From Phyllobacteriaceae bacterium (lineage in GTDB: Bacteria; Pseudomonadota; Alphaproteobacteria; Rhizobiales; Rhizobiaceae), in the NCBI GenBank assembly GCA_002708825.1, contig PAPF01000040.1:30360-94359 (forward strand): a stretch of DNA of 64,000 nucleotides, in the 5' to 3' direction. A model generated the notes under the pieces. It was not told the origin of the DNA, did not search any database, and saw only the letters and a program-made list of their open reading frames with translations. Made by a program: the position numbers and the translations under genes. Shown here piece by piece: positions 49,276-61,152 of the stretch (the first letter of the stretch is position 1; every line of letters begins with the position of its first letter).

Positions 49276-50286
49276 TCAGTACTGGTCCTCGTAGCGCTTG
49301 GCGAGGTCCTCGATGTTGTCCGGCGGCCAGTCCGGCACTTCCATGCCCAGATGCAGGCCCATCGACGCAAGCACTTCCTTGATCTCGTTGAGCGACTTGC
49401 GGCCAAAATTCGGCGTGCGCAGCATTTCCGCCTCGGTCTTCTGGATCAGGTCGCCGATATAGACGATGTTGTCGTTCTTCAGGCAGTTGGCCGAACGGAC
49501 CGAAAGCTCCAGTTCGTCCACCTTCTTCAGCAGCGCCGGGTTGAAGGCAAGCTCTGTCACCTGCTCGGCCGGCTGGTCCTTCTGCGGCTCGTCGAAATTG
49601 ACGAAGATCGAAAGCTGGTCCTGCAGGATGCGCGCCGCATAGGCAACCGCGTCCTCGCCCGAGATCGAACCGTCGGTCTCGATCGTCATGGTCAGCTTGT
49701 CATAGTCGAGCACCTGGCCCTCGCGGGTGTTCTCGACCTTGTAGGAGCATTTGCGCACCGGGGAATACAGGCTGTCGACCGGGATGAGGCCGATGGGCGA
49801 ATCTTCCGAACGGTTGCGCTCGGCCGGGACATAGCCCTTGCCGGCATTCACGGTGAATTCCATGCGGATTTCCGCGCCCTGGTCCAGCGTGCACAGCACG
49901 TGGTCCGGATTGAGGATTTCAACGTCGCCGACCGTCTGGATGTCGCCCGCCGTGACGATGCCCGGGCCCTGCTTGCGCACGACCATGCGCTTCGGTCCCT
50001 CGCCTTCCATGCGGATGGCGATTTCCTTGATATTGAGCACGATGTCGGTCACGTCCTCGCGCACGCCGGCGATCGAGGAGAATTCATGCAGGACGCCGTC
50101 GATCTGCACGGCCGTCACGGCGGCACCGCGCAGCGAGGACAGCAGCACGCGGCGCAGCGCATTGCCGAGCGTCAGGCCGAAACCGCGCTCCAGCGGCTCG
50201 GCGACAAGCGTCGTCAGGTTGCCCTTCTTCGACGTGAACTCAACGCCGTTGGGCTTGATCAGTTCTTGCCAGTTTTTCTGGATCAT
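49276..50286 (-). CDS. rpoA: DNA-directed RNA polymerase subunit alpha
   Basis: The 336-residue alpha subunit has the assembly N-terminal domain (about 1-235, with [25 protein letters not shown] near residues 29-53). A flexible linker leads to the C-terminal domain that contacts UP elements and activators ([21 protein letters not shown]). The ATG at 50286 gives the normal [12 protein letters not shown] start. A stable hairpin sits 22 bp before this start. The gene lies between rpsK and rplQ. Confidence 0.98.
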   Translation of the reverse strand: MIQKNWQELIKPNGVEFTSKKGNLTTLVAEPLERGFGLTLGNALRRVLLSSLRGAAVTAVQIDGVLHEFSSIAGVREDVTDIVLNIKEIAIRMEGEGPKRMVVRKQGPGIVTAGDIQTVGDVEILNPDHVLCTLDQGAEIRMEFTVNAGKGYVPAERNRSEDSPIGLIPVDSLYSPVRKCSYKVENTREGQVLDYDKLTMTIETDGSISGEDAVAYAARILQDQLSIFVNFDEPQKDQPAEQVTELAFNPALLKKVDELELSVRSANCLKNDNIVYIGDLIQKTEAEMLRTPNFGRKSLNEIKEVLASMGLHLGMEVPDWPPDNIEDLAKRYEDQY

Positions 50287-50307
50287 GTGGACTTGTCCTT
50301 CCGGTGC

Positions 50308-50332
50308 CCCCGCACCATCCAATCGTGCGGGG
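50308..50332 (-). other. Hairpin before rpoA within the alpha operon
   Basis: Eight-base arms CCCCGCAC and GTGCGGGG with a nine-base loop sit between rpsK and rpoA. No T-run follows, so termination is unlikely. It could affect mRNA stability or rpoA translation. Confidence 0.5.
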
Positions 50333-50395
50333 CGACATGGAAACCGCAGAGGAACGGAAGAAGCCGTTCATGCGCAGGGTGACAAAAGCGCAGCG

Positions 50396-50785
50396 TCAGA
50401 CGCGGCGCTTCTTGCGCGGGCGGCAGCCATTGTGCGGGATCGGCGTCACGTCACGGATCGAGGTGATCGTGAAACCGGCAGCCTGCAGCGCGCGCAGCGC
50501 CGACTCGCGGCCCGATCCCGGACCACGCACTTCCACTTCCAGCATCTTCATGCCGTGCTCGGCCGCCTTCTTGGCGCAATCTTCCGCCGCGACCTGGGCT
50601 GCGAACGGGGTCGACTTGCGCGAACCCTTGAAGCCCTGCGCGCCGGCCGACGACCAGGCGATCGCGTTGCCCTGGGCATCGGTGATCGTGATCATCGTGT
50701 TGTTGAAGGTGGAATTGACGTGGGCGACGCCCGACGAGATGTTCTTGCGTTCGCGGCGGCGAACACGTGCGGCTTCCTTGGCCAT
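50396..50785 (-). CDS. rpsK: 30S ribosomal protein S11
   Basis: S11 sits on the platform of the small subunit near the 3' end of 16S rRNA. The 129-residue protein contains the universal [19 protein letters not shown] and [14 protein letters not shown] segments. It ends in [14 protein letters not shown], exactly as in other bacteria. It lies between rpsM and rpoA. Confidence 0.98.
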   Translation of the reverse strand: MAKEAARVRRRERKNISSGVAHVNSTFNNTMITITDAQGNAIAWSSAGAQGFKGSRKSTPFAAQVAAEDCAKKAAEHGMKMLEVEVRGPGSGRESALRALQAAGFTITSIRDVTPIPHNGCRPRKKRRV

Positions 50786-50910
50786 GGTCTTCCTTTCGTT
50801 ACGATATCAACACCGCCGTAACACCGGCGGCTACACCTGGAACGGGAACCGGCAAGACGGCGGCCGGGACGAACCCCTTGCGCCAGCCGCTTGCCACGTT
50901 CCGCTCCGGA

Positions 50911-51279
50911 TTACTTCTTCTTGCCGGCAATCGCCTTGGCCGGACCCTTGCGGGTGCGCGCATTGGTATGCGTGCGCTGGCCACGGACCGGCAGGCCGCG
51001 CCGGGGACGCAGGCCGCGGTAGCAGCCGAGGTCCATCAGGCGCTTGATGTTGAGCTGGACTTCGCGGCGCAGGTCGCCCTCGACCCGGTAATCGCGGTCG
51101 ATGGTCTCGCGAACCTGGAGCACTTCCGCGTCGGTCAGTTCGTGCACGCGGCGCTCGGCCGGAATATTGCACTTCTCGATGATTTCCTGGGCGAACTTCG
51201 GACCGATCCCGTGGATGTACTGAAGCGCGATCACGACGCGCTTGTTGGTCGGGATGTTCACACCGGCTATACGTGCCAT
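50911..51279 (-). CDS. rpsM: 30S ribosomal protein S13
   Basis: S13 bridges the subunits from the head and contacts P-site tRNA with its basic tail. The 122-residue protein starts [15 protein letters not shown] and has LQYIHGIGP, the [21 protein letters not shown] segment and a Lys-rich end. The ATG at 51279 is the family start. It is the first gene after adk, with 201 bp between them that hold a weak hairpin. Confidence 0.98.
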   Translation of the reverse strand: MARIAGVNIPTNKRVVIALQYIHGIGPKFAQEIIEKCNIPAERRVHELTDAEVLQVRETIDRDYRVEGDLRREVQLNIKRLMDLGCYRGLRPRRGLPVRGQRTHTNARTRKGPAKAIAGKKK

Positions 51280-51371
51280 CTTCTTCCACTCCATGTCGGC
51301 CGGCAATGCCGGCACCTGATGATAATGACCCGCGTCCGGTGGAGGCCGGCCCCTGCGGGCGGTTGAATGAA

Positions 51372-51396
51372 CAAACCGCCCTTGAGGGGCGGTTTG
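51372..51396 (-). terminator. Hairpin between adk and rpsM
   Basis: CAAACCGCCC and GGGCGGTTTG arms with a five-base loop stand in the 201-bp adk-rpsM gap. The minus-strand 3' side has only a broken T-run (GTTTGTTCATT), so it may act as a partial terminator or attenuator. Confidence 0.5.
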
Positions 51397-51480
51397 ATAC
51401 ATCATGTCCATGAGACGCGCCGCTATGCCACGGGTCGGCGTATTCGTCAACCCTTGAAAACGGGCATCAATGCGCGCCGG

Positions 51481-52061
51481 TCAAAGCGAGGCGAGCACCT
51501 CTTCGATCTGCGCCGTGACGCCGTCGATGGAGTCCATGCCGTCGACCGTCCGCCGCATGCCCTTGGCGTGGTAGTAACCGGTCAGCGGCGCGGTCTTCTT
51601 GTAATACTCGCGCAGGCGCTCGTCGAAGACCTCCGGATTGTCATCCTTGCGGACAGGCTCCCCGGCGGCCTTGGCCTCTTCGGCGCGTTTCACGATCCGC
51701 CCCACCAGGGCCTTGTCGTCGACAACCAGTTCGATCACGGCGTCGAGCTTCATGCCCTTGGATGACAGCATTTCCTCCACGGCATCGGCCTGGGCCAGCG
51801 TGCGCGGATAGCCGTCGAGGATGAACCCGTTGGCGCAATCCGGCGCATCGATGCGCTCCGACACGATGGCATTGACGATGGCGTCGGAAACCAGTTCCCC
51901 GGCATCCATGACGGCCTTGGCCTTCAGCCCCACCTCGGTTTCCGCCTTGACGGCGGCCCGCAGCATGTCCCCGGTGGAAAGCTGGGGAATGCCGTGTTTC
52001 TCGACCAGGCGCGTGGCCTGGGTCCCCTTCCCCGCTCCGGGCGGTCCCAGCAGAATCAGTC

Positions 52062-52065
<4 letters not shown>
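51481..52065 (-). CDS. adk: Adenylate kinase
   Basis: Adk interconverts AMP, ADP and ATP. The 194-residue protein has the P-loop [12 protein letters not shown] at residues 5-16, the AMP-binding [11 protein letters not shown] and [15 protein letters not shown]. The LID region is short and lacks zinc-binding cysteines. Overlapping secY by four bases (ATGA) couples its translation to the translocon gene, the standard spc-operon arrangement. Confidence 0.97.
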
Positions 52066-53402
<1,337 letters not shown>

Positions 53403-53537
53403 GTATCGATCTCCGCTAGTGTGCGGCCCTGGCGAATGAGGCTTGATGCTGGTCGCCGGGCCACCGGATCAGGCAGGTATTGCGATCGCCCGAATAAGGC
53501 CGAGGACACGAGATAGGCCCCGGCTGGCAAGGATGCA

Positions 53538-53559
53538 AGCGGCGGCCGGAGCCGCCGCT
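53538..53559 (-). other. Perfect hairpin between rplO and secY
   Basis: AGCGGCGGC-CGGA-GCCGCCGCT forms a perfect 9-bp stem with a tetraloop, 13 bp after the rplO stop. No T-run follows. It could be an mRNA-processing or translation-control element within the spc operon. Confidence 0.5.
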
Positions 53560-53572
53560 GTCACATCCGCGC

Positions 53573-54046
53573 TTATTCAGCGCTTTCCTTGGCCGGAACG
53601 GAAACCGAGCCGCCCGCCTTCTCGATCTTCTCGACCGCCGACTTGGATGCGCCGGCCGCCGCGACCGTCAGCTTGGCGGAAAGATCGCCGTCACCGAGGA
53701 TGCGGACACCGTCCTTGGGGCGGCGGATCACGCCGGCAGCCACAAGGGCGGCCGCGTCGACGGTTGCGCCGGCATCCAGCTTGCCCGCATCGACGGCAGC
53801 CTGCAGGCGGCCGACCGACACGATGTTGAGATCCTTGCCAAAGATGTTCTTGAAGCCACGCTTCGGCAGGCGGCGGTAGATCGGCATCTGGCCGCCCTCG
53901 AAACCGTTCACGGCCACGCCCGAACGGGACTTCTGGCCCTTCACGCCGCGGCCGCCGGTCTTGCCCTTGCCGGAACCGATGCCCCGGCCGACGCGCTTGC
54001 GCGAATGGGTCGCGCCTTCGGCATCACGAAGTTCATTGAGTTTCAT
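53573..54046 (-). CDS. rplO: 50S ribosomal protein L15
   Basis: L15 is a late-assembly large-subunit protein. The 157-residue chain starts [22 protein letters not shown] and continues with the Gly-rich [20 protein letters not shown] arm that threads into 23S rRNA. The globular domain follows, with a short extension ending in KESAE. It follows rpmD. Confidence 0.97.
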   Translation of the reverse strand: MKLNELRDAEGATHSRKRVGRGIGSGKGKTGGRGVKGQKSRSGVAVNGFEGGQMPIYRRLPKRGFKNIFGKDLNIVSVGRLQAAVDAGKLDAGATVDAAALVAAGVIRRPKDGVRILGDGDLSAKLTVAAAGASKSAVEKIEKAGGSVSVPAKESAE

Positions 54047-54066
54047 GATCGTGCTCCCTGCCGCTC

Positions 54067-54267
54067 TCAGGCTTCGTCGACGACGCGCACGAGATGCGCG
54101 ACCTTGGCGATCATGCCGCGGACGGCCGGAGTGTCTTCCAGCGTGCTGCGGCGATGCATCTTGTTCAGTCCCAGGCCGACGAGCGTGGCGCGCTGGTCGG
54201 CGGGACGGCGGATGGGGCTTCCGGTCTGTTCGACGGTCACCGTCTTGCCCGTTTTCTTCTCAGCCAT
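54067..54267 (-). CDS. rpmD: 50S ribosomal protein L30
   Basis: L30 is a small beta-alpha-beta protein on the large-subunit surface. The 66-residue product starts [21 protein letters not shown] and has [24 protein letters not shown], the family signature. The ATG at 54267 was chosen; the open frame extends 17 codons upstream without family similarity. Confidence 0.96.
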   Translation of the reverse strand: MAEKKTGKTVTVEQTGSPIRRPADQRATLVGLGLNKMHRRSTLEDTPAVRGMIAKVAHLVRVVDEA

Positions 54268-54330
54268 TTTCTCATTCCCAATCAATGGAGCGCCCTGCGA
54301 TAGCGGCGCTGACGACATCTGCCGGCGGAA

Positions 54331-54888
54331 TTATTCCTCGCCGCCAACCGTTTCATGGCGGCGCGCCTGCAAGGTGGCATACTTGATGCCCCGCTGGGCG
54401 GCCACGTCCTTCGGATGAAGCTGGTGCTTCAGCGCGTCGAAGGTGGCGCGAACCATGTTGTAGGGGTTGGAGGTGCCGAGCGACTTGGCAACCACGTCCT
54501 GGACGCCCAGCGTCTCGAACACGGCGCGCATCGGACCACCGGCGATGATGCCGGTACCGGGCTTGGCGGCGCGCAGCAGGACCTTGCCGGCGCCATGGCG
54601 CCCGGCCACGTCGTGATGCAGCGTACGGCCGGACCGCAGCGGAACGAAGATCATGTCGCGCTTGGCCGCCTCGGTGGCCTTGCGGATCGCCTCCGGCACT
54701 TCGCGGGCCTTGCCGTGGCCGAAGCCCACGCGGCCCTTCTGGTCGCCGACGACGACGAGCGCGGCGAAGCCGAAGCGGCGGCCGCCCTTGACGACCTTGG
54801 CAACGCGGTTGATGTGGACAAGCTTGTCGACGAATTCGCTGTCGCGTTCTTCACGCTCGCGGCGATCGTCCCTGCGGTTCTGTGCCAT
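54331..54888 (-). CDS. rpsE: 30S ribosomal protein S5
   Basis: S5 helps decoding fidelity and lines the mRNA entry tunnel. The 185-residue protein has a charged N-terminal extension ([17 protein letters not shown]) and then the S5 signature [34 protein letters not shown] follows. The chain is longer than the 167 residues of E. coli S5, mostly at the two ends. It lies between rplR and rpmD. Confidence 0.97.
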   Translation of the reverse strand: MAQNRRDDRREREERDSEFVDKLVHINRVAKVVKGGRRFGFAALVVVGDQKGRVGFGHGKAREVPEAIRKATEAAKRDMIFVPLRSGRTLHHDVAGRHGAGKVLLRAAKPGTGIIAGGPMRAVFETLGVQDVVAKSLGTSNPYNMVRATFDALKHQLHPKDVAAQRGIKYATLQARRHETVGGEE

Positions 54889-54998
54889 ATCCTGGTTCCT
54901 TTTTCTTTTCCGGTAGCACGGGTTGACGTAAAACGCCCGAAGGCCGGCCGTCCCTTACACGGGCTTGCGGCCGGCCTCAAGACCTTGTTTGCGCCTGG

Positions 54999-55358
54999 TC
55001 AGAACGCCAGGCCGCCCTCGCGGGCCGCATCGGCCAGCGCCTTGACGCGGCCGTGATAGATGTAGGGACCGCGGTCGAACACCACCTCGGTGACGCCGGC
55101 CTCCTTGGCGCGGGCAGCCACCAGCTTGCCGACTTCCACGGCAGCGGCCGTGTCGGCGCCGGTCTTCAGCTTGCCCTTGAGATCCTTGTCCAGGGTCGAG
55201 GCGGCGGCAACGGTACGGCCGTTGGCGTCGTCGATGATCTGGACATAGATGTTCTTGGACGAACGGTAGACCGACAGGCGCGGACGCCCGCTGGAAACCG
55301 ACTTGATCTTGCGGCGGATGCGGGATGCCCGGCGCTGGGTCGAAACTTTCGAAGCCAT
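54999..55358 (-). CDS. rplR: 50S ribosomal protein L18
   Basis: L18 binds 5S rRNA with L5 and L25. The 119-residue protein has an Arg/Lys-rich N-terminal segment ([12 protein letters not shown]) and [18 protein letters not shown]. It ends in [25 protein letters not shown] 110-bp gap separates it from rpsE. Confidence 0.97.
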   Translation of the reverse strand: MASKVSTQRRASRIRRKIKSVSSGRPRLSVYRSSKNIYVQIIDDANGRTVAAASTLDKDLKGKLKTGADTAAAVEVGKLVAARAKEAGVTEVVFDRGPYIYHGRVKALADAAREGGLAF

Positions 55359-55370
55359 GACGGCCGCTCC

Positions 55371-55904
55371 TTACTTCTTCTTGCCTTCCTTGCGGACGAT
55401 GCGTTCGCCGGCATACTTGACACCCTTGCCCTTGTAGGGCTCGGGGCCACGGTATTCCCGGATCTCCGCAGCGACCTGACCGACGACCTGCTTGTCGATG
55501 CCGGACACGACGATTTCGGTCGGCTTCGGCACCGCGATGGTCACGGTGTCGGGCGTCTGGTAGACGACCTCATGGGAAAAGCCCAGCGAAAGCTGCAGGT
55601 TCTTGCCCTGCATGGCGGCGCGATAGCCGACGCCGCTGATCTCGAGCTTCTTCTCGAAACCGTCCTTCACGCCGGTCAGGATGTTGGCGATCATCGTGCG
55701 GGACATGCCCCACTTCGAACGCGCATCCTTGCTTTCGTCCACCGGATCGACGGCAATCGCGCCGTCTTCCATCTTCACCAGGACCTCGTTGTTGACGACG
55801 AACGTCAGTTCACCCTTCGGGCCCTTCGCCGTGACGGTCTGGCCGTCAACCGTGGCCGTGACGCCGGCCGGCACCGGAACGGGCTTTTTGCCAATACGGG
55901 ACAT
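55371..55904 (-). CDS. rplF: 50S ribosomal protein L6
   Basis: L6 lies near the factor-binding site. The 177-residue protein starts [19 protein letters not shown] and ends in the signature region [24 protein letters not shown], here split across the last two beta strands. The ATG at 55904 is the family start; the frame is open further upstream but unlike L6. It is followed 12 bp later by rplR. Confidence 0.97.
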   Translation of the reverse strand: MSRIGKKPVPVPAGVTATVDGQTVTAKGPKGELTFVVNNEVLVKMEDGAIAVDPVDESKDARSKWGMSRTMIANILTGVKDGFEKKLEISGVGYRAAMQGKNLQLSLGFSHEVVYQTPDTVTIAVPKPTEIVVSGIDKQVVGQVAAEIREYRGPEPYKGKGVKYAGERIVRKEGKKK

Positions 55905-55938
55905 TGTCTTATCCTCGCCTTTGTCTCGGTTGCGCCGA

Positions 55939-56337
55939 TCAGAAGATCTGGCAGAGAAGCTCTCCGCCGACATTCTGCTCGCGGGCTTCATGATCGGCCA
56001 TCACGCCCTTCGGCGTCGACAGGATCGCGATGCCCAGGCCATTGGCCACCTGCGGGATCGACTTGACCGACACGTAGACGCGGCGGCCGGGCTTCGACAC
56101 ACGGGCGATCTCGCGGATCACCGGGGCGCCTTCGTAGTATTTCAGCTCGATCTCGATCTCGGACTTGCCATCGCCGAAATCGACGGTGGTGTAGTCGCGG
56201 ATGTAGCCCTCGGACTTGAGGACGTCGAGAACGCGTGCCCGCAGCTTCGAGGCCGGCGTCGAGACCTTGGTCTTCTTGCGGCCGACGGCATTGCGGATGC
56301 GGGTCAGCATATCGCCGAGAGGATCACTCATGGACAT
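55939..56337 (-). CDS. rpsH: 30S ribosomal protein S8
   Basis: S8 is a primary 16S rRNA-binding protein and in E. coli the translational repressor of the spc operon. The 132-residue chain starts [17 protein letters not shown] and has [27 protein letters not shown] near its end. No obvious helix-21-like repressor target was identified in the rplE leader. Confidence 0.97.
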   Translation of the reverse strand: MSMSDPLGDMLTRIRNAVGRKKTKVSTPASKLRARVLDVLKSEGYIRDYTTVDFGDGKSEIEIELKYYEGAPVIREIARVSKPGRRVYVSVKSIPQVANGLGIAILSTPKGVMADHEAREQNVGGELLCQIF

Positions 56338-56352
56338 GATATCTATCCTTCC

Positions 56353-56658
56353 TTACCAGCTCGACTTGACGAGGCCCGGGATCTTGCCCAGGGAGCCCAG
56401 CTCGCGAAGCGCGATACGCGACATCTTGAGCTTGCGGTAATAGGCGCGCGGACGGCCGGAAACCTCGCAACGGTTGCGCAGGCGGTTCTTGGCCGAATTG
56501 CGCGGCAACTCGTTGAGCTTGAGCTGTGCACGGAAACGCTCGTCCATCGGCTTGGAGCGGTCCATGATGATCGCCTTCAGCGCGGCGCGCTTCTTGGCAT
56601 AGCGATCGACAAGCTCCTTGCGGTGCTTGTTCTTTTCGGTCGCACTGACTTTAGCCAT
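56353..56658 (-). CDS. rpsN: 30S ribosomal protein S14
   Basis: S14 is a head protein of the small subunit. The 101-residue product is the long, zinc-free (C-minus) form: it has a single Cys in [20 protein letters not shown] and no CXXC pair. It starts [16 protein letters not shown] and lies between rplE and rpsH. Confidence 0.97.
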   Translation of the reverse strand: MAKVSATEKNKHRKELVDRYAKKRAALKAIIMDRSKPMDERFRAQLKLNELPRNSAKNRLRNRCEVSGRPRAYYRKLKMSRIALRELGSLGKIPGLVKSSW

Positions 56659-56682
56659 GTAAATTGTCCTTTTCGCGAGCCG

Positions 56683-57237
56683 TTACTGCCGGAAGGGGAA
56701 GTTGAAGGCCTTGAGCAGCGCCCGGGCCTCGTCATCCGACTTGGCAGTCGTACAAACGATGATGTCCATGCCCCAGATCTGATCGACCTTGTCGTAGTTG
56801 ATCTCCGGGAACACGATGTGCTCCTTGATGCCCATGGCGAAGTTGCCACGGCCGTCAAAGCTCTTCGGGTTCAGGCCGCGGAAGTCGCGAACGCGCGGCA
56901 GCGCGATGTTGACCAGGCGATCCATGAATTCATACATGCGCTCCTTGCGAAGCGTCACCTTGGCGCCGATCGGCATGCCTTCGCGCACCTTGAAGCCGGC
57001 GATGGAGTTGCGGGCCCGCGTGATGACCGGCTTCTGGCCGGCAATCTGTGCGAGGTCTTCCGCGGCCACGGAGGGCTTCTTGGAATCGCCGGTGGCTTCG
57101 CCGACGCCCATGTTCAGCACGATCTTCTCGACGCGCGGGATCTGCATGACGTTGGCATAGCCGAACTGCTCACGCATGGCGTCGCGGATCTTGGTGTTGT
57201 AGAGCGTCTTGAGGCGCGGCTCGTACTTGTCAGCCAT
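56683..57237 (-). CDS. rplE: 50S ribosomal protein L5
   Basis: L5 binds 5S rRNA and contacts P-site tRNA. The 184-residue protein starts [17 protein letters not shown] and has [14 protein letters not shown] and [17 protein letters not shown] [13 protein letters not shown]. Its start overlaps the end of rplX by eight bases, so translation is probably coupled. Confidence 0.97.
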   Translation of the reverse strand: MADKYEPRLKTLYNTKIRDAMREQFGYANVMQIPRVEKIVLNMGVGEATGDSKKPSVAAEDLAQIAGQKPVITRARNSIAGFKVREGMPIGAKVTLRKERMYEFMDRLVNIALPRVRDFRGLNPKSFDGRGNFAMGIKEHIVFPEINYDKVDQIWGMDIIVCTTAKSDDEARALLKAFNFPFRQ

Positions 57238-57541
57238 TGATCACTTCTCCCGAACGCTTGGCCACGCGGACCTTCTTGCCGTCACGGACTTCGAAGCCGA
57301 CGCGGGTCGCCTTGCCGTCCTTGGGATCGGCCACCGCCAGGTTCGACAGGTCGATGCCCGCCTCCTTGGTGATGATGCCGCCTTCCTGGGTCTGCGTCTG
57401 GCGCTGGTGGCGGCGGATCAGGTTGATGCCGCGCACGAGCGCCTTGTTTTCCTTCGGCATGACCTTGAGGACTTCGCCCGAACGGCCCTTGTCCTTGCCA
57501 GCCAGCACGACGACCTTGTCGCCTTTGCGAATCTTCTGCAT
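57230..57541 (-). CDS. rplX: 50S ribosomal protein L24
   Basis: L24 starts large-subunit assembly and has a KOW motif. The 103-residue protein starts [22 protein letters not shown], in which the KOW domain begins, and has [18 protein letters not shown]. It follows rplN by 13 bp and overlaps rplE by eight bases. Confidence 0.97.
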   Translation of the reverse strand: MQKIRKGDKVVVLAGKDKGRSGEVLKVMPKENKALVRGINLIRRHQRQTQTQEGGIITKEAGIDLSNLAVADPKDGKATRVGFEVRDGKKVRVAKRSGEVING

Positions 57542-57554
57542 TGGTGCTGTCTCC

Positions 57555-57923
57555 TCAGAGCACTTCCGGAGCGAGGGAAATGATCTTCATGTGGTTCTTG
57601 GCGCGCAGTTCGCGCGGCACGGGGCCGAAGATACGCGTTCCGATCGGCTCTTTCTTGTTGTCGATCAGGACAGCCGCGTTCTTGTCGAACCGGATCACCT
57701 GACCGTCGGGCCGGCGGATGTCCTTGGCCGTGCGCACCACGACCGCCTTCATCACATCGCCCTTCTTGACGCGGCCGCGCGGAATGGCTTCCTTGATCGA
57801 GACGACGATGATGTCGCCAACCGAAGCATACTTGCGCTTGGAACCGCCCAGCACCTTGATGCACATGACACGACGCGCGCCGGAATTGTCCGCGACGTCG
57901 AGGTTTGTTTGCATCTGAATCAT
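57555..57923 (-). CDS. rplN: 50S ribosomal protein L14
   Basis: L14 contributes to intersubunit bridges. The 122-residue protein starts [21 protein letters not shown] and has [17 protein letters not shown] and ENAAVLI-like [20 protein letters not shown]. The length and composition are canonical. It lies between rpsQ and rplX. Confidence 0.98.
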   Translation of the reverse strand: MIQMQTNLDVADNSGARRVMCIKVLGGSKRKYASVGDIIVVSIKEAIPRGRVKKGDVMKAVVVRTAKDIRRPDGQVIRFDKNAAVLIDNKKEPIGTRIFGPVPRELRAKNHMKIISLAPEVL

Positions 57924-57986
57924 GACTGACCGCCTTTTTTCTTCTGGTCCGGGAGCGTCGGCGCGACCCCGGCATGCATGATTGGG

Positions 57987-58226
57987 TTACGCCTGGTCGC
58001 CGGAAACGACGACCCAGCGCTTGTCCTTGGAAATCGGAGCCGATTCCTGGATGAAGACCGTGTCGCCCACCTTGCAGGCATTGGCCTCGTCATGGGCCTT
58101 GTACTTCTTGGACTGACGCACCGTCTTCTTGAACAGCGGATGAGCAAAGCGGCGCTCGACCCGGACCACGACGGTCTTGTCGTTCTTGTCGGAGACGACG
58201 GTGCCCTGCAGAATGCGCTTCGGCAT
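57987..58226 (-). CDS. rpsQ: 30S ribosomal protein S17
   Basis: S17 is a primary 16S rRNA binder with an OB fold. The 79-residue protein starts [21 protein letters not shown] and has [22 protein letters not shown]. It lies 11 bp after rpmC. The C-terminal segment ends WVVVSGDQA. Confidence 0.97.
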   Translation of the reverse strand: MPKRILQGTVVSDKNDKTVVVRVERRFAHPLFKKTVRQSKKYKAHDEANACKVGDTVFIQESAPISKDKRWVVVSGDQA

Positions 58227-58237
58227 GGTTGTACCCC

Positions 58238-58438
58238 TTACGCCTTGTTATCCGCCGCCTTCTGGCGGGCAATGGTCTTGATGCGTGCGATGTCGCGGCG
58301 AACTTCCTTCACGCGGTCGGTTTTCTCGAGCTGGCCGGTCGCCTTCTGGAAGCGCAGGTTGAACTGCTCTTTCTTCAGCTTGGCCAGCTCCTCGTTCAGC
58401 TGGTCGGGGCTCAGGGCCCGAACGTCTGCGGCTTTCAT
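58238..58438 (-). CDS. rpmC: 50S ribosomal protein L29
   Basis: L29 is a two-helix protein at the tunnel exit that helps dock trigger factor and SRP. The 66-residue chain has [25 protein letters not shown] and [10 protein letters not shown], the family signature. It lies between rplP and rpsQ. Confidence 0.97.
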   Translation of the reverse strand: MKAADVRALSPDQLNEELAKLKKEQFNLRFQKATGQLEKTDRVKEVRRDIARIKTIARQKAADNKA

Positions 58439-58452
58439 GGCCTTGACCTTTC

Positions 58453-58866
58453 CTACTCGGCAATGCGCTGGATGAAGCGCGTCTTGATCGGCAGCTTGGC
58501 AGCGCCCAGACGCAGCGCTTCACGCGCGATTTCTTCGTTCACGCCGTCGATCTCGAACATGATGCGGCCGGGCTTGACGCGGCAGGCCCAGTAATCGACC
58601 GAGCCCTTGCCCTTACCCATGCGCACCTCGGTCGGCTTCGACGTCACCGGCACATCCGGGAAAATCCGGATCCAGACACGGCCGGCACGCTTCATGTGAC
58701 GCGTGATCGCGCGGCGGGCCGCCTCGATCTGGCGGGCCGTGACGCGCTCCGGCTCCAGGGCCTTCAGGCCGAAGGAACCGAAGTTCAGGTCCGTTCCACC
58801 CTTGGCGGTGCCGTGGATGCGTCCCTTGAACTGCTTGCGGAACTTTGTGCGCTTGGGCTGCAGCAT
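58453..58866 (-). CDS. rplP: 50S ribosomal protein L16
   Basis: L16 lies near the A-site and peptidyl-transferase region. The 137-residue protein starts [19 protein letters not shown] and has [23 protein letters not shown] and [19 protein letters not shown], with canonical length. It follows rpsC by 40 bp. Confidence 0.97.
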   Translation of the reverse strand: MLQPKRTKFRKQFKGRIHGTAKGGTDLNFGSFGLKALEPERVTARQIEAARRAITRHMKRAGRVWIRIFPDVPVTSKPTEVRMGKGKGSVDYWACRVKPGRIMFEIDGVNEEIAREALRLGAAKLPIKTRFIQRIAE

Positions 58867-58906
58867 CGTTCTCTACTCCAAATCCTCAATTTCGCAAGCC
58901 CGAAGC

Positions 58907-59608
58907 TTACGCATTTTCGCGGCGGCGGCCGCCCTGGTTGTCGCCTTCCACGGCGCGGCGCTCGGAGGCCAGCGGATCGTGCTCAAGGATTTCGCCCTTG
59001 AAGACCCAGACCTTGATGCCGCAGATGCCGTAAGCCGTCTCGGCCTCGGCAAAGCCGTAATCGATGTCGGCGCGCAGCGTGTGCAGCGGAACGCGGCCCT
59101 CGCGGTACCATTCGGTGCGCGCGATCTCGGCGCCGCCGAGACGGCCCGCGCAGTTGATGCGGATGCCCTCGGCGCCGAGGCGCATGGCCGACTGGACGGC
59201 GCGCTTCATGGCGCGGCGGAACGCGACGCGGCGCTCAAGCTGCTGCGCGATGGACTGCGCGACCAGGGTCGCGTCGGTCTCCGGCTTACGCACCTCGACG
59301 ATGTTCAGGTGCACTTCCGAATTCGTCATCTGCGACAGCTTGCGGCGCAGCTTCTCGATGTCGGCGCCCTTCTTGCCGATGATCAGGCCCGGACGCGCGG
59401 CGTGGATTGTCACGCGGCACTTCTTGTGCGGACGCTCGATCACCACCTTGGAGACAGCGGCCTGCTTGAGTTCGCTCTCAAGATACTCGCGGATCTTGAT
59501 GTCCTCGTGCAGCAGCTTGCCGTACTCGCCGGTGTTGGCATACCAGCGGGAATCCCACGTGCGGTTGATGCCGAGGCGCAGGCCGATCGGATTGACTTTG
59601 TGGCCCAT
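58907..59608 (-). CDS. rpsC: 30S ribosomal protein S3
   Basis: S3 forms part of the mRNA entry site and has helicase activity with S4 and S5. The 233-residue protein starts [22 protein letters not shown], has the KH domain with [15 protein letters not shown] and the C-terminal [27 protein letters not shown] region. Its start codon shares one base with the rplV stop. Confidence 0.97.
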   Translation of the reverse strand: MGHKVNPIGLRLGINRTWDSRWYANTGEYGKLLHEDIKIREYLESELKQAAVSKVVIERPHKKCRVTIHAARPGLIIGKKGADIEKLRRKLSQMTNSEVHLNIVEVRKPETDATLVAQSIAQQLERRVAFRRAMKRAVQSAMRLGAEGIRINCAGRLGGAEIARTEWYREGRVPLHTLRADIDYGFAEAETAYGICGIKVWVFKGEILEHDPLASERRAVEGDNQGGRRRENA

Positions 59609-59997
59609 CAGGCGGCCTCCCCTTTCTCTTCGACTTCGCGCACGACGATCGTCAGGTGCGAGAACGGCTTCTCGATGCGGCTGGCGCGGCCACGGCCGCG
59701 GGCATGGAAGCGCTTCATGACGATCGACTTGCCGACATAGGCTTCCGCCACGATCAGCGCGTCGACGTCGAGGTCGTGGTTGTTTTCCGCATTCGCGATT
59801 GCCGATTCCAGCGTCTTGCGGACGGTGCCGGCGATGCGCTTGCGCGAAAATTCCAGGTCGGCGAGTGCAGCAGACGCCTTCTTGCCGCGGATCATGGCGG
59901 CAACCAGGTTCAGCTTCTGCGGGCTGACGCGGATCGTGCGGGTGACCGCACGGGCCTCGTTGTCAGCAAGACGGCGGGGAGCTTTGGCCTTGCCCAT
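59608..59997 (-). CDS. rplV: 50S ribosomal protein L22
   Basis: L22 lines the polypeptide exit tunnel with an extended beta hairpin. The 129-residue protein has [46 protein letters not shown] and a basic N-terminus. Macrolide-resistance changes usually map to its hairpin; none can be judged here. It overlaps rpsC by one base. Confidence 0.97.
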   Translation of the reverse strand: MGKAKAPRRLADNEARAVTRTIRVSPQKLNLVAAMIRGKKASAALADLEFSRKRIAGTVRKTLESAIANAENNHDLDVDALIVAEAYVGKSIVMKRFHARGRGRASRIEKPFSHLTIVVREVEEKGEAA

Positions 59998-59999
59998 GA

Positions 60000-60278
60000 T
60001 TACTTCCTCTTCGCCTTCTTGTCCGCGCCATGGCCGTAATAGGTACGGGACGGGGCGAACTCACCGAACTTGTGGCCGACCATGTCTTCCGACACGGAAA
60101 CCGGCACGTGCTTCTGGCCGTTGTAGACGGCGAAGGTAAGACCGACGAACTGCGGCAGGATGGTGGAGCGGCGGCTCCAGATCTTGATCACCTCGTTGCG
60201 GCCGCCTTCGCGGACCTTGTCGGCCTTCTTGAGCAGATAGCCGTCAACGAACGGACCTTTCCAGACTGAACGGGTCAC
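60000..60278 (-). CDS. rpsS: 30S ribosomal protein S19
   Basis: S19 pairs with S13 in the small-subunit head. The 92-residue protein uses a GTG start at 60278, preceded by GAGGAC, and begins (M)[15 protein letters not shown]. It has [16 protein letters not shown] and [16 protein letters not shown]. An ATG upstream at 60383 would add 35 non-homologous residues. Confidence 0.96.
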   Translation of the reverse strand: MTRSVWKGPFVDGYLLKKADKVREGGRNEVIKIWSRRSTILPQFVGLTFAVYNGQKHVPVSVSEDMVGHKFGEFAPSRTYYGHGADKKAKRK

Positions 60279-60292
60279 TGAAATGTCCTCTC

Positions 60293-61129
60293 TTACTTCT
60301 TGCGCGCGTGACGCGAGCGCATGATGAACTTGTCGGTCGCCTTGTTGGAGCGTGTCTTCTTGCCCTTGGTCGGCTTGCCCCAAGGCGTGACCGGATGACG
60401 GCCGCCCGAGGTGCGGCCTTCACCACCGCCATGCGGGTGGTCGACCGGGTTCATGACGACGCCGCGAACATGCGGGCGCTTGCCGAGCCAGCGCGAACGG
60501 CCGGCCTTGCCGAGGTTGATGTTGGCGTGGTCCGGATTGGACACCGCGCCGACCGTGGCCAGGCAGGTGCCGTGCACCAGGCGCTGCTCGCCCGAGTTCA
60601 GGCGAAGGATCGCCATGCCGGCATCGCGGCCGACGAGCTGGGCATAGGCACCGGCGGAACGGGCGATCTGGCCGCCCTTGCCAGGCTTCATCTCCACATT
60701 GTGGACGATGGTGCCCACCGGCATCGCGCCCAGCGGCATCGTGTTGCCCGGCTTGACGTCCACGGCCTTCTCTGAAGCGATGACCTTGTCGCCGGCTGCC
60801 AGGCGCTGCGGCGCCAGGATGTAGGACAGCTCGTCATCGGCATAACGGATCAGCGCGATGAAGGCGGTGCGGTTCGGGTCGTATTCCAGACGCTCCACCG
60901 TGCCGACCACGTCGAACTTGCGACGCTTGAAGTCGATGATGCGGTAGGTGCGCTTGTGACCGCCACCCTGGTAACGCGCGGTGACCCGGCCCAGGTTGTT
61001 GCGGCCGCCCTTCTGCGACAGGCCCTCCGTGAGACCCTTGACCGGCTTGCCCTTGTGCAGGCCCGAACGGTCGACGATGACCAGCTGGCGCTGGCTCGGC
61101 GTTGTCGGTTTGAACTTCTTGAGTGCCAT
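60293..61129 (-). CDS. rplB: 50S ribosomal protein L2
   Basis: L2 is essential for peptidyl-transferase function and subunit association. The 278-residue protein has the [15 protein letters not shown] segment and [22 protein letters not shown] motif. The [25 protein letters not shown] stretch near the end carries the conserved His. It follows rplW by 23 bp. Confidence 0.98.
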   Translation of the reverse strand: MALKKFKPTTPSQRQLVIVDRSGLHKGKPVKGLTEGLSQKGGRNNLGRVTARYQGGGHKRTYRIIDFKRRKFDVVGTVERLEYDPNRTAFIALIRYADDELSYILAPQRLAAGDKVIASEKAVDVKPGNTMPLGAMPVGTIVHNVEMKPGKGGQIARSAGAYAQLVGRDAGMAILRLNSGEQRLVHGTCLATVGAVSNPDHANINLGKAGRSRWLGKRPHVRGVVMNPVDHPHGGGEGRTSGGRHPVTPWGKPTKGKKTRSNKATDKFIMRSRHARKK

Positions 61130-61152
61130 CTCTTCTCTTCCTTAGCCTGGCC

